64,000 nt of DNA, taken from positions 124,001 through 188,000 of the forward strand of contig CAKUFK010000003.1 in the NCBI GenBank assembly GCA_934647945.1, given 5' to 3'. Positions within the stretch are counted from its first letter, which is position 1, and each line of letters starts with the position of its first letter. Source of the stretch: an uncultured Eubacteriales bacterium. Lineage in GTDB: Bacteria; Bacillota; Clostridia; Oscillospirales; Acutalibacteraceae. Position numbers and translations under genes: made by a program. This document shows, one piece after another, positions 42,378-51,674 of this stretch. Under the pieces are notes generated by a model that did not search any database, was not told the origin of the DNA, and saw only the letters and a list, made by a program, of their open reading frames with translations.

Positions 42378-43473
42378 ATCGTTCGAGCGTAAATTGGAAA
42401 CGGGCCGTATCCTCACTTCGGGCGGTGTCCAGCACGGGGGAATAGGTCTCCACCCGGATCACGCCTGCGGCCGGATCGAAGGTGAGGAGGCGGAGAAACC
42501 CGCCGCCCCCATCCTCATCCTCCTGGTAGTCCGCGAGCAGCTGTACCACCGTGCGGTCGGGGACACCGTCCGCGTCGTCGTCGATCGGGCTGTCCCGCCG
42601 CCCTACGCCATGATGATGCCCACACAGCACCAGCTTGACGTTCGCATGGGGTTGAACCAGCTCCTGGTACAGAGTCTTTCCAATCCCGCTGAGAGCCCCC
42701 GACTCGTGCATGTAGCTGTGGAAACCGAGTACCGCGTAATGCCCGGGGTAACGGGAGAGTACGGCATCCGCCCAGGCGATTCCTTCCTCCCCGGTCCCGT
42801 AGCCCAGTGTCAACAACAGGATATCCATGCCGCCCGCCGCCAGCAGGCGGTATTGCCCTTTCCCTTCCTGCCAGGTAACGGTGTCCGGATCGTTAGCGGT
42901 GCCAAAATGGCGGGAAAAGTAGACGTAATCCGTCTCGGGTGTCCAGACATCATGATTGCCGGCTGCGATGAGGAACGGCAGGCGAAGCCGGTCCATCGCA
43001 GCCACGGCATTTGCCCATTGTTTGGCGCTTTTGCGGTTATTGACCACGTCGCCTGTATGCAGGAGCGCCTGTATGTTTCGGGAGCCGCGCTGCTCCTCCA
43101 CCCACGAGGTCATCGCCGTAAAGGTGCCGGGATAACTCTCCGCATACACCTGCGTGTCGCTGATCCAGGCGATGGAAAAGGCGGATGCGGCAGCCTCGCT
43201 CCTTTCTCCGTCCGTTTGGGGGAGAGGACCGCCTCCTTTTCCCGCCTCGGAGAGGAATGTCCCGATCGATGGGGCCGGCAGTGGGTCCCGTGTCAGGGCG
43301 CGGCGCAGCTCGGGCCACCAGCTTCCGCGCGAAAGGATGGCCGCCAGCCCTACAACGGCCAGGCCCGCAACTGCGGCAGCGGCCAGCCGAGGCCCTATCC
43401 GGCGTGACCGCCGCTTCGTTCTTTTCCGTCTCATCCGTTTCACCGTCCCCGGCCCCAGCTTGTCCGTTACCAT
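42376..43473 (-). CDS. Membrane-anchored calcineurin-like metallophosphoesterase
   Basis: 365 residues. A basic N-terminus (RRKRTKRRSRR) and one transmembrane anchor (about 29-48) point to an extracellular domain. All metallophosphoesterase motifs are present: WISDTQ, HTGDVVNN, AGNHD, LGFHSYMH and CGHHHG. It should hydrolyse phosphoesters with two metal ions; the substrate is unknown. The protein also contains DSPIDDDADGVPDRTV, a dockerin- or calcium-like Asp-rich stretch. It faces the GGDEF gene tail to tail. Confidence 0.88.
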   Translation of the reverse strand: MVTDKLGPGTVKRMRRKRTKRRSRRIGPRLAAAAVAGLAVVGLAAILSRGSWWPELRRALTRDPLPAPSIGTFLSEAGKGGGPLPQTDGERSEAAASAFSIAWISDTQVYAESYPGTFTAMTSWVEEQRGSRNIQALLHTGDVVNNRKSAKQWANAVAAMDRLRLPFLIAAGNHDVWTPETDYVYFSRHFGTANDPDTVTWQEGKGQYRLLAAGGMDILLLTLGYGTGEEGIAWADAVLSRYPGHYAVLGFHSYMHESGALSGIGKTLYQELVQPHANVKLVLCGHHHGVGRRDSPIDDDADGVPDRTVVQLLADYQEDEDGGGGFLRLLTFDPAAGVIRVETYSPVLDTARSEDTARFQFTLER

Positions 43474-43572
43474 CCTATGCGGCGCTGGTCATCAATATAC
43501 CACACGGAAACCTCAATCGCCACCGATTTTTGTCGTTTTACGGTTTTTATACTATTATACTATGTATAAAAT

Positions 43573-44110
43573 TATGATTTTATAGCCGCCCAGACTCCCG
43601 GGGCCGTAGCCGTTTTATGTATGGGCGTTGGTTCAAAAGATTCCGTACCCGCCGGCTTTCCTAAAAAGAACTCCGGCCTCGCCCCTGAAGGCTCTCTATA
43701 CTGGCGGGCACTGGGGCCGGTCACCCGCCATTGCGGTGTCCCACAATGGCCCTAAAAATCAAAATACCTGGGGGTCCAGGGGGGGCTCACCCTGGCGCTT
43801 CTTTCCCCGTTCCTACTCGATTAGCCTCGGGCAAATGCGGAAGCATTTGCGAGGGCCGGGGCAGGCCACGTATGATTTCGACGGCGTTCGTCGTCAAGAA
43901 AGGGGGTGGCCCGCAGGCCAAACCTTGCCATCACTTGCCAGTCTTTTATTCGCTCATGCCATAAAGCACATGCTGTGCTTTGGCACCTCCTTTCTCTGTG
44001 CGGAGAAAGGAGGCAAAGACGCAGGATCATTTGCCGGTTATCTGGATATTCGTTCGTTGGCCCTGAAAACCAGCCCGCTGTCCCGAACGCCGGGGATTGT
44101 CTGCCGCTCC
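43573..44110. repeat. Dispersed intergenic repeat, long copy
   Basis: The gap 43474-44189 holds no credible gene. Its left end (ATGATTTTATAGCC to GTATGGGCGTTGGTTCAA, 43573-43637) matches the terminal repeat of the element at 34631-35150. 43811-43880 (TTCCTACTCGATTAGCCTCG then GGCAAATGCGG, on to GGCCACGTATGATTT) matches its interior in inverted orientation. A second terminal repeat is not seen at the right end, so this copy looks truncated or rearranged. Part of the right side (44012-44042) matches 31066-31096. Confidence 0.65.
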
Positions 44111-44189
44111 GTCGCTCGCGGCCGGAAGCGCATACTTGCCACCTTTGCTGCATATAGTGTAGCAATCTAGGAAGGCGGGGTGCGATACC

Positions 44190-44693
44190 GTGTTTGTATT
44201 TTCCGTAAAGACCACCAAAAAGCAGATGATCTCGATCATTGTGTGCGTGGTGATGCTGATCGCGATTCTGGTGGTGGCGATCGCCTGGCCGTCGGGCCAG
44301 ACAGCCGCCACCGGCACGCAGCCCTATACGCCGGTGGAAGCGGCAAGCGACGAAGCCCGGATTGGCTTTTTGAAAACGCTGGGATACGAGGCGTCGCCCT
44401 CCACGGCCGAGGTCAAGGAAGTGCTGATCCCGGACGAGTTCGACGAGGTATTCCAGAATTACAACACGATCCAGGCGGAGGCGGGCATGGATCTCGAGCC
44501 CTATCACGGCAAACGCGTGAAGTGCTGGAGCTACCGGGTGGACAATTATCCCGGGGAGGAGAGTGTGTTGGCTCATTTGTATGTCTATAACGACAAAATC
44601 ATCGGCGGCGATATCTGCTCGACGAAGATGGACGGATTCATGCACGGACTGACCGCTATGAACACCATTCAAACCTCCTCAGAAGGTGCCTGA
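44190..44693 (+). CDS. DUF4830 membrane-anchored protein
   Basis: 167 residues from GTG 44190 (AAGGCGGGG upstream). One N-terminal transmembrane segment (about 13-33) is followed by an extracytoplasmic domain with RIGFLKTLGYEASPSTAEVK and YHGKRVKCWSYRVDNYPG. The pattern fits DUF4830, a small clostridial family of unknown role. It has a domain look similar to secreted or forespore-associated proteins but no specific evidence. It is followed by a promoter for the pseudouridine synthase gene. Confidence 0.75.
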   Translation: MFVFSVKTTKKQMISIIVCVVMLIAILVVAIAWPSGQTAATGTQPYTPVEAASDEARIGFLKTLGYEASPSTAEVKEVLIPDEFDEVFQNYNTIQAEAGMDLEPYHGKRVKCWSYRVDNYPGEESVLAHLYVYNDKIIGGDICSTKMDGFMHGLTAMNTIQTSSEGA

Positions 44694-44726
44694 TTCGGCC
44701 GGTGGGATTTTCCAGAGGGAAAGGAT

Positions 44727-44755
44727 TTGTCATTTGAAACAAAGTATGCTATACT
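44727..44755 (+). promoter_or_regulatory. Promoter of the pseudouridine synthase gene
   Basis: TTGTCA (44727-44732), 17-bp spacer, TATACT (44750-44755), 19 bp before the ATG. Confidence 0.7.
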
Positions 44756-44774
44756 CGGGACAGAGGTGACGGAC

Positions 44775-45521
44775 ATGGTGCAGCGTCTGGATAAGTTGGT
44801 GGCATCCCAGGGGTCTTGGAGCCGCAGCGACGCCCAGCGCTGCATCCGGTCCGGTGCGGTGACGGTGGACGGATCCGTCTGCCGGGATCCGTCTGCCAAG
44901 GTGGATCCCGACGGCCGGCAGATCACGGTCGCCGGCCGCCTGTTGCGTTACCGGCAGTATCAGTATATTATGCTCAACAAACCGCCCGGGATCCTGTGCG
45001 TGTCACGGGACCCGAAGGCCAGGACAGTGGTGGATTTGGTCCCCGAGCCTCTCCGGCGGAAGGGGCTTTTTCCCGCGGGGCGTCTGGACAAGGACACGGT
45101 GGGGCTGGTTCTGCTGACCGACGACGGCGATTACGCCCACCGTGTGCTTTCTCCCCGGAAACAGATCGCGAAGCGCTACCACGCCCTTGTCGACGGCGCC
45201 GTGCTGCCGGAACATATCGATGCGTTCCGCCGGGGGACAAGCCTGGAGGACGGGACCCTCTGCCGTCCGGCAGGGCTGCGGGTGCTGAAGGAGGGCGGGA
45301 ACCCCTTGACGGAAGTCGTCATCACCGAAGGCCGGTATCACCAGATCAAGCGGATGTTTGCCGCCCTGGGGCTGCGGGTGCTGTGGCTCAAGCGGGTATC
45401 GATCGGCGGGCTGGTGCTGGACAGGCGGCTGGAGGAGGGCGAATGCCGCGAACTGACCGAAACAGAAAAGGAGGCGGTGTTTGCTGAACAACCATACAAT
45501 TTTTGTGAAAAATGCCCTTAG
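44775..45521 (+). CDS. RsuA-family 16S rRNA pseudouridine synthase
   Basis: 248 residues from ATG 44775 (AGAGGTGA upstream). An S4 RNA-binding domain (about 1-60, QRLDKLVASQGSWSRSDAQR) is followed by the RsuA/RluB catalytic domain with AGRLDKDTVGLVLLTDDG, where the Asp is the nucleophile. TEGRYHQIKRMFAALG is also present. It isomerises a uridine in ribosomal RNA, most likely 16S as in RsuA. Upstream in-frame residues overlap the promoter and are excluded. Confidence 0.93.
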   Translation: MVQRLDKLVASQGSWSRSDAQRCIRSGAVTVDGSVCRDPSAKVDPDGRQITVAGRLLRYRQYQYIMLNKPPGILCVSRDPKARTVVDLVPEPLRRKGLFPAGRLDKDTVGLVLLTDDGDYAHRVLSPRKQIAKRYHALVDGAVLPEHIDAFRRGTSLEDGTLCRPAGLRVLKEGGNPLTEVVITEGRYHQIKRMFAALGLRVLWLKRVSIGGLVLDRRLEEGECRELTETEKEAVFAEQPYNFCEKCP

Positions 45522-45586
45522 ATAATTTAGATAAAGGCTGAAAGCAAAGTTTGTGGATTACAGGAATGGTACAAATACCGCAAATC

Positions 45587-45595
45587 TGGTATAGT
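45587..45595 (+). promoter_or_regulatory. Extended -10 promoter for the sugar ABC ATPase gene
   Basis: TGGTATAGT at 45587-45595, with a weak -35 region, about 57 bp before the ATG. Confidence 0.5.
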
Positions 45596-45651
45596 AATAG
45601 TATTCTCTAGCGTATCCAAACGCGTTGTGCAAATGATTGGGAGGTTTTCTT

Positions 45652-46794
45652 ATGGCGAGTCTGTCTCTGAAAAGCATTTACAAAAAGTACCCCGGCGGAG
45701 TCACAGCGGTTTCCGATTTCAATCTGGAGATCAAGGATAAGGAATTCATCATCCTCGTCGGACCTTCCGGTTGCGGTAAATCCACCACCCTGCGTATGAT
45801 CGCCGGCCTGGAAGAGATTTCCGACGGCGAACTGTACATCGGCGAAAAGCTGGTCAATGATGTCGCGCCGAAAGACCGCGACATCGCGATGGTGTTCCAG
45901 AACTATGCGCTGTATCCGCACATGACCGTGTTTGAGAACATGGCTTTCGGCCTGAAACTGCGGAAAACCCCCAAGGACGAGATCAAACGCCGCGTCGAAG
46001 AGGCGGCCCGCATCCTGGATATCGCCCACCTGCTCGACCGGAAGCCGAAGGCGCTGTCCGGCGGTCAGCGTCAGCGTGTCGCCCTGGGCCGTGCCATCGT
46101 GCGTGAACCCAAGGTCTTCCTGCTCGACGAACCTCTCTCCAACCTGGACGCCAAGCTGCGCGCCCAGATGAGGACCGAGCTCTCCAAGCTGCATAAGAAG
46201 CTGGGTACAACCTTCATCTATGTTACCCACGACCAGACCGAGGCTATGACCATGGGCGATCGCATCGTGGTTATGAAGGACGGCTTCATCCAGCAGGTCG
46301 ATACACCCCACAAGCTGTATGACAAGCCCTGCAACATGTTTGTCGCCGGCTTCATCGGCAGTCCCCAGATGAACTTCATCGAGTCCAAGCTGATTAAAAA
46401 GGGCGACGACTTCTATGTGGAGTTCGGTTCCGAAGACACCAAGACCTCCCGCGGGGTCAAGTATCAGATCAAGCTGCCGGCCGAGAAGAACGAGAAGAAC
46501 GTCCTCGATGCCTATGAGGACAAAGAGGTCATGATGGGTATCCGTCCTGAGGATGTCCACGACGAGCCCCGCTATCTCGAGATGTTCGCGGACAACAAAA
46601 TCAAGGCCGATGTGGAAGTCACCGAGCTGATGGGCGCCGAGACCTTCCTGTATCTGAACGTGGAGGGCTTCAGCTTCACCGCCCGTGTTGAGCCGACCTC
46701 CACCGCCCGTCCGAGCGACAACATCGATATCGTCATCGACAACACGAAGATCCATCTCTTCGACAAAGAGACCGAACAGACCATCTGCAACTGA
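45652..46794 (+). CDS. ABC transporter ATP-binding protein, UgpC/MsmK type
   Basis: 380 residues from ATG 45652 (GGGAGG upstream). Walker A is GPSGCGKSTT, Q-loop FQNYALYPHMTV, signature LSGGQRQRVALGRA, Walker B VFLLDEPLSNLDAKLR and H-loop YVTHDQTEAM. The C-terminal TOBE-type domain (about 245-380) includes MMGIRPEDVHDE. This class energises carbohydrate ABC importers, and one MsmK-like ATPase often serves several. No permease or binding-protein gene is adjacent, which supports a shared ATPase role. The PucR-type regulator downstream has its own promoter. Confidence 0.93.
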   Translation: MASLSLKSIYKKYPGGVTAVSDFNLEIKDKEFIILVGPSGCGKSTTLRMIAGLEEISDGELYIGEKLVNDVAPKDRDIAMVFQNYALYPHMTVFENMAFGLKLRKTPKDEIKRRVEEAARILDIAHLLDRKPKALSGGQRQRVALGRAIVREPKVFLLDEPLSNLDAKLRAQMRTELSKLHKKLGTTFIYVTHDQTEAMTMGDRIVVMKDGFIQQVDTPHKLYDKPCNMFVAGFIGSPQMNFIESKLIKKGDDFYVEFGSEDTKTSRGVKYQIKLPAEKNEKNVLDAYEDKEVMMGIRPEDVHDEPRYLEMFADNKIKADVEVTELMGAETFLYLNVEGFSFTARVEPTSTARPSDNIDIVIDNTKIHLFDKETEQTICN

Positions 46795-46830
46795 TTGCGG
46801 AGAACCGGCCGGTTTCGAAAATGATGCGGA

Positions 46831-46867
46831 AGCTGCCCGCCGGTGTATAACCGGCGGGCGGCTTTTT
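46831..46867 (+). terminator. Intrinsic terminator after the ABC ATPase gene
   Basis: 14-bp stem with one mismatch (46831-46844 with 46850-46863) followed by T5. The gap from here to 47077 holds no gene that I can support. Confidence 0.88.
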
Positions 46868-47077
46868 CGGTGGATGGGAACGCCAGGGCCCATTAGGGGT
46901 TTTCCGGATATTCAAGGAAGGGACCATCGATGGGGCGCGGCGGCATTTTTGCACGGCTTCGACGCAGATCGGGAAGAAGGAAACCGCAGCGCCCGCCTTC
47001 CCGCCCGTTTGACTGCGTCTGTGAACGGAAAACAGCGGATTTTTCTGGTTTTTTTCATTTTAATGGGGGAAATTTAC

Positions 47078-47106
47078 TTGAAATTGCCAGAATAATTGTG
47101 TACAAT
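47078..47106 (+). promoter_or_regulatory. Promoter of the PucR/CdaR-type regulator gene
   Basis: TTGAAA (47078-47083), 17-bp spacer, TACAAT (47101-47106); a second TATAAT at 47110-47115. Confidence 0.8.
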
Positions 47107-47214
47107 AAGTATAATGTTGTCTATGTTCCGAATTTATATCCCAAAATACCCGGCCGGTTGACGGGCGGTAAGTCCAAGATGCCACGAGAATGAAGATAAA
47201 AGGGGACGTCAGAT

Positions 47215-48300
47215 ATGTCAAACAGGCTTTTTCAAGGTGTTGTCCATCAAATGCGGGAGGCCATTGACCGCACCATTGGTGTCATTGATGAAACGCTGTC
47301 CGTCATCGCCTGCAGCGATCTCGGGCGGATCGGCGAGGTGTCCGATGCTGTGACGGCCGAGTCCTTTTCCGCGCAGGACCTGTTCGTCAAGGGCGGCTAT
47401 ACGTATAAGCCGTTCGGTTCCCGTCCCCGCGCCGAGCACATCCTGTTTGTGGAGGGCACGGATGACCAGGCGGCCAAGTTCGCGGCGCTGCTGGCGGTGT
47501 CCCTGTCCAGCATCAAGCAATATTATGATGAAAAGTACGACCGGGGCAATTTTGTCAAAAATGTCATTTTGGACAATATCCTGCCCGGCGATATCTATTT
47601 GAAAGCCCGGGAGCTGCGCTTCAACAACGATGTCAACCGGGTTGTCCTCCTCATCCGGATTTCCGCCAGAACGGACATCTCGGCCTATGACATTGTGCAA
47701 AACCTCTTCCCGGATAAAAACAAGGATTTCGTCATCAATATCAATGAGACGGATATCGCGCTGATTAAGGAGATCCGCGCCGGCATCGAATCCAAGGATT
47801 TGGAAAAGCTGGCCCGTTCCATCGTCGATACCCTGGGCGGCGAGTTCTATACCCAGGCTACGGTTGGCATCGGCACCGTTGTCGAAGGGATCAAGGACTT
47901 GGCCCGTTCCTTCAAAGAGGCCCAGGTCGCCCTGGAGGTCGGCAAGGTGTTCGACACGGAGAAGAACATCGTCAGTTACGACAACCTGGGCATCGCCCGG
48001 CTTATCTATCAGTTACCCACCACCCTGTGCGAGATGTTCCTGCGCGAGGTGTTCAAGAAGGGCTCCATCGACTCGCTCGATCAGGAAACCCTCTTTACCA
48101 TCCAGCGCTTCTTTGAAAACAACCTGAATGTCTCTGAAACGTCCCGGAAACTCTTTGTCCATCGCAACACCCTCGTCTACCGCCTGGAAAAAATCAAGCG
48201 GTTGACAGGACTCGACCTGCGCGAATTTGACGACGCTATCGTGTTTAAGGTGGCTCTCATGGTGAAAAAGTATCTGATGGCGAACCCTGTGAAGTATTAA
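47215..48300 (+). CDS. PucR/CdaR-family transcriptional regulator
   Basis: 361 residues. The C-terminal PucR-type helix-turn-helix is clear: FFENNLNVSETSRKLFVHRN then TLVYRLEKIKRLTGLDLREF (about 297-336). The middle (about 130-280) resembles the GGDEF-like regulatory module of CdaR/PucR proteins, with FYTQATVGIGTVVEGIKDLA. The N-terminal part is a putative sensor. Such regulators respond to carbohydrate or purine metabolites. Its place after a sugar ABC ATPase gene may indicate carbohydrate control, which is inference. Ends at a strong terminator. Confidence 0.88.
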   Translation: MSNRLFQGVVHQMREAIDRTIGVIDETLSVIACSDLGRIGEVSDAVTAESFSAQDLFVKGGYTYKPFGSRPRAEHILFVEGTDDQAAKFAALLAVSLSSIKQYYDEKYDRGNFVKNVILDNILPGDIYLKARELRFNNDVNRVVLLIRISARTDISAYDIVQNLFPDKNKDFVININETDIALIKEIRAGIESKDLEKLARSIVDTLGGEFYTQATVGIGTVVEGIKDLARSFKEAQVALEVGKVFDTEKNIVSYDNLGIARLIYQLPTTLCEMFLREVFKKGSIDSLDQETLFTIQRFFENNLNVSETSRKLFVHRNTLVYRLEKIKRLTGLDLREFDDAIVFKVALMVKKYLMANPVKY

Positions 48301-48308
48301 AAGAACGG

Positions 48309-48343
48309 ACGGCAGCCGGCCGGATGTGGCCGGCTGCCGTTTT
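48309..48343 (+). terminator. Intrinsic terminator after the PucR/CdaR-type gene
   Basis: Perfect 13-bp stem ACGGCAGCCGGCC with its complement (48309-48321 with 48328-48340) followed by T3-4. Confidence 0.9.
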
Positions 48344-48514
48344 ATGGTGTTTTCACAGTCCGCCGCGCCGATCCGGAGCCGGGCTTTGAAGCGGGGCGGC
48401 CGGCCCATCCTGCATCGCCGGAGCTGCGGCCGGGAGTGGCCGCGCTTCTTCTTAGAACAGAGAAATCGTGACTGGCAAACGATGGCTGCCGTTTTTTTCT
48501 TACATCTTAACAGC

Positions 48515-48543
48515 TTGACAATCGTTTGGCCCGGGATTAGGAT
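48515..48543 (+). promoter_or_regulatory. Promoter upstream of ftsE (distal)
   Basis: Perfect TTGACA (48515-48520), 17-bp spacer, TAGGAT (48538-48543). A second candidate is TTGCGC (48615-48620), 18 bp, CATAAT (48639-48644). The rest of 48344-48719 holds no gene I can support. Confidence 0.65.
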
Positions 48544-48719
48544 AAGGAATGGGTTTTGGGATAAAACTCGACAAAAAGAGGGGTTTTATGCCCAGATATG
48601 GCAATTATTTTGCATTGCGCCGTCCAGTACCCCTGTGACATAATGAAGGTGGACGGTTGCCGCCGCTTCCGGTTGTGGGCGGCGCCCAGTTTGCATACGG
48701 ACGATCGGGAGGTGTTCCC

Positions 48720-49415
48720 TTGATTGAATTCAGAGGGGTCCATAAGACCTATGATACCGGAATAAAGGCGCTCAAAGATATCAACATTCGTATCGATAAA
48801 GGGGAATTTGTGTTTATTGTCGGGGCTTCCGGCGCGGGAAAGAGCACATTTCTCAAGCTGATTATGAGGGAGGAAGTGGCGAACGCCGGCGAGGTGATCG
48901 TCAACGATTTCAAGCTTTCGAAGCTCCGGCGCAAGGAAATCCCCTATCTGCGCCGCACCATGGGGATCGTATTTCAGGATTTCCGTCTGATTAACAGTAT
49001 GACGGTTTTCGACAACGTGGCATTTGCTATGCGGGTGATCGGTTCATCGAAACGGGACGTGCGCCGGCGGGTGCCGTACATACTCGGGCTGGTGGGGCTG
49101 CAGAACAAGGCACGAAGCTTCCCGCTCGAGCTGTCGGGCGGCGAGCAGCAGCGTGTGGGCCTGGCCCGCGCGCTGGTAAACAATCCTTCCCTCATCATCG
49201 CGGACGAGCCGACGGGGAATATCGATCCCGAAATGTCTTATGAGATCATGGAGCTTCTCACCGAAATCAACCGCCGGGGTACAACGGTTCTGGTCGTCAC
49301 CCATGAGCACGACCTGGTGAAATCGTTTAGGCGGCGTGTCATTGAAATCCAGGACGGCTGTGTCGTCTCCGACAGCTCCGGGCCCAGGGAGGAGGACAGC
49401 CATGCGATTCAGTAG
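48720..49415 (+). CDS. ftsE: Cell division ATP-binding protein FtsE
   Basis: 231 residues from TTG 48720, 6 nt after GGGAGGTG, giving the usual start MIEFRGVHKTYDTGIKAL. Walker A GASGAGKSTF, Q-loop VFQDFRLI, signature LSGGEQQRVGLARA, Walker B LIIADEPTGNID, H-loop VVTHEHD. FtsE with FtsX forms a complex that controls extracellular peptidoglycan hydrolases at the septum or cylinder. It overlaps ftsX by 14 bp, so the two are translationally linked. Confidence 0.97.
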   Translation: MIEFRGVHKTYDTGIKALKDINIRIDKGEFVFIVGASGAGKSTFLKLIMREEVANAGEVIVNDFKLSKLRRKEIPYLRRTMGIVFQDFRLINSMTVFDNVAFAMRVIGSSKRDVRRRVPYILGLVGLQNKARSFPLELSGGEQQRVGLARALVNNPSLIIADEPTGNIDPEMSYEIMELLTEINRRGTTVLVVTHEHDLVKSFRRRVIEIQDGCVVSDSSGPREEDSHAIQ

Positions 49416-50295
49416 TTTCCGTTATCTGGTTCAGGTCGGGTTCCGCAACCTGTGGCAAAACCGGTTTATGGCCATTGCGTCGATCGGTGTTTTGGTCTCC
49501 TGCCTGATCCTGACCGGCGGCGCATATATGGTGTTTGAGAATATTGACCGCGCGTTCGAGTGGATGTACGGGCAGAACGTGATCGTGGCATTCGCCGAAG
49601 AAGGCGCCACCGACGAACAGACCGCCCAGATGACTGAAAAACTCGAAAGCATCACCAACGTGGCCAGTGTCGAGTTCGTTTCCAAGGAAGAACTCATGAC
49701 TCGCTATCTCGACAGTTTCCCCGAAGAGCTGCATGAGGACCTGATGGCGGAGAACCCTCTGCAGGATTCCTTTATCATCACCTTTGCGGATCTTGCCAAA
49801 TTCGACGCGACGGTGATGCAGGTTCAGCAGGTGGAGCATATCGACACGGTGGAATATGAGCCGGAGATCGCCGGGCTGCTGACAAAGGTGCGTCAGGTTG
49901 TGCTGGCAGTGGGCGGGTGGATTATCGGCCTTTTGCTGCTCGTATCCCTGTTCATCATTGCCAACACGATCAAGCTGACAGTTTACAACCGCAGGCTGGA
50001 GATCTATATTATGCGCTCGGTCGGGGCGACGAGCGGCTTCATCCGTTTCCCCTTTGTGGTGGAAGGGATGGTGCTCGGCCTCCTATCCGGCGCCATATCC
50101 TACGGGATCCTCTATTTCGTCTATACGCAACTCGCCAGGCTGTTCACCTTCGGTGACCATTACAAGCTGATCCCCTTCTCCGAGGTGTGGCTGGTGCTGC
50201 TGCTGGGTTTCCTGATCGGAGGCGTTCTCACCGGCGTGCTGGGAAGCGCTATATCGATGGGGAAATATTTGAGGGAAGAGAACAACGCCGACTGA
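49402..50295 (+). CDS. ftsX: Cell division protein FtsX
   Basis: 297 residues from ATG 49402 (GGGAGGAGG upstream). It starts MRFSSFRYLVQVGFRNLWQN, and has one transmembrane helix at about 21-43, an extracellular loop (about 45-170) and three further helices, the FtsX layout. The motif IYIMRSVGATSGFIRFPF near the third helix is characteristic. It transmits FtsE ATPase signals to a hydrolase outside the cell, very probably the PcsB-like protein encoded next. Confidence 0.96.
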   Translation: MRFSSFRYLVQVGFRNLWQNRFMAIASIGVLVSCLILTGGAYMVFENIDRAFEWMYGQNVIVAFAEEGATDEQTAQMTEKLESITNVASVEFVSKEELMTRYLDSFPEELHEDLMAENPLQDSFIITFADLAKFDATVMQVQQVEHIDTVEYEPEIAGLLTKVRQVVLAVGGWIIGLLLLVSLFIIANTIKLTVYNRRLEIYIMRSVGATSGFIRFPFVVEGMVLGLLSGAISYGILYFVYTQLARLFTFGDHYKLIPFSEVWLVLLLGFLIGGVLTGVLGSAISMGKYLREENNAD

Positions 50296-50321
50296 AAAGC
50301 TGTGGCAAGGAGGTATGTCCG

Positions 50322-51575
50322 ATGCAATCCGTCCGACTGAGAAAATGGAGTGTCGGCACCCGCCTACTGGCGGTGCTGTCGGTTTTGGTGATGGCGGCGA
50401 TGCCGGCGGGGATTCTGCCGGCTAAGGCGGACTCGCTGTCGGATTCGCAGAAAAAGCTCGCCGAGTTGCAGGAGCGTCAGAAACAGCTGGACAAGGATAT
50501 CAAGAATACCAGCGGCGACCTGAACAAGCAGAAAGAGCTCGTCGCCCTGTACGACGAACAGATCGAGAATGTCGAGGCGCAAATCGACGAATATGAGCAC
50601 CAGATTGCGAATCTGGATCAGCAGATCGCGGACAAGGAGCAGCAGATCACCTCTATGGAGCAGGAGATCACCGATCGCGAGGCGGCCATCCAGGACCGCT
50701 TCGAGAAGCTGCGCCTGCGGGTCCGTTCGATTGCCCAGACAGGAAACCTGTCGGCGCTGCAGATGTTGCTGAACACCGAGGAATATGCCGACTATCTCCT
50801 CAAATCCCAGGTGATGAAGCAGATTTCCGAACACGACCAGGCGCTCATGGACGAGCTGGAGGCCGAGAAGAAGGAGATCAACAGCCGGAAAGAACAGGTG
50901 CAGCAGGATAAAGACAGCGTGTTGCAGGCCCGGGAAAGCCAGCTTGCTCTCAAGGCGGACATGGACAAGCAGAAAAAGAGTCTGGATTCCCTGTACAAAG
51001 TAGCCAAACAAGAGAGGGACAAGCTCCAGAAAGACCTGAACACCTATCAGGCCGAGCAGAAGAGGATCAAGGCGGATGAGGCGAAACTGGAGAAAATGAT
51101 CCAGGATCTGCTCAACACCACCCCTTCCGACGGCAAATACGGCGGCAGCATGTTCTGGCCGGCCCCCAACGTCAAGAGGATTTCCTCCCCGTTCGGATAC
51201 CGCTGGGGCGGGGATTTCCACGGCGGTACCGACATATCCAACGGTGCTTCCCTGGGTGAGAAGATCGTCGCGGCGGCCGACGGCACCGTCATCAAGGCCA
51301 ATAAAACCGATGAGTGGGGCATGAGCTATGGATATTACACCATGATCGACCATGGCCGCGATTCCAAAGGCCGGCAGATCGTCACCCTCTATGCCCACAT
51401 GAAAAAAGGCAGCCCTATCGTCAATGTGGGGGACAAAGTCGTGGGTGGACAGACCGTGATCGGCTACATTGGCAATACCGGCAACAGCTTCGGAGCGCAC
51501 CTGCACTTTGAGGTGCGGGTCAACGGCACCCGGGTAGATCCGGTTGGAAATGGATACATTTCCCTGCCGAAATAA
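50322..51575 (+). CDS. Secreted coiled-coil M23 peptidoglycan hydrolase (PcsB/EnvC-like)
   Basis: 417 residues from ATG 50322 (AAGGAGGT). A signal peptide (about 1-36, ending AKA) is followed by a long coiled coil (about 37-275) rich in Gln/Lys/Glu. The C-terminal LytM/M23 domain has FHGGTDIS, TLYAHMKKG and GAHLHFEVRVNG, so the zinc ligands are present. The coiled coil is the part that docks on FtsX in known systems. It is a D,D- or D,L-endopeptidase candidate for septum splitting, in an operon with ftsEX. Confidence 0.93.
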   Translation: MQSVRLRKWSVGTRLLAVLSVLVMAAMPAGILPAKADSLSDSQKKLAELQERQKQLDKDIKNTSGDLNKQKELVALYDEQIENVEAQIDEYEHQIANLDQQIADKEQQITSMEQEITDREAAIQDRFEKLRLRVRSIAQTGNLSALQMLLNTEEYADYLLKSQVMKQISEHDQALMDELEAEKKEINSRKEQVQQDKDSVLQARESQLALKADMDKQKKSLDSLYKVAKQERDKLQKDLNTYQAEQKRIKADEAKLEKMIQDLLNTTPSDGKYGGSMFWPAPNVKRISSPFGYRWGGDFHGGTDISNGASLGEKIVAAADGTVIKANKTDEWGMSYGYYTMIDHGRDSKGRQIVTLYAHMKKGSPIVNVGDKVVGGQTVIGYIGNTGNSFGAHLHFEVRVNGTRVDPVGNGYISLPK

Positions 51576-51589
51576 GGTATACTACCAGG

Positions 51590-51630
51590 GAGCTCATGGA
51601 GCCGTCCGGCGGCTCCATGAGCTCGTGTTT
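51590..51630 (+). terminator. Hairpin between the M23 hydrolase and S41 genes, partial terminator
   Basis: Perfect 14-bp stem GAGCTCATGGAGCC with its complement (51590-51603 with 51611-51624), followed by GTGTTTTG. The weak T tract suggests attenuation rather than full termination. Confidence 0.6.
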
Positions 51631-51674
51631 TGCGGCCTTACGGCCAATCTTCCGACAGAAGGGACAGACGGGCA

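Noticed and set aside
45607..46893. 428-codon minus-strand frame opposite the ABC ATPase gene
   Set aside because: The ATPase motifs are on the plus strand; the antisense reading has no family pattern.
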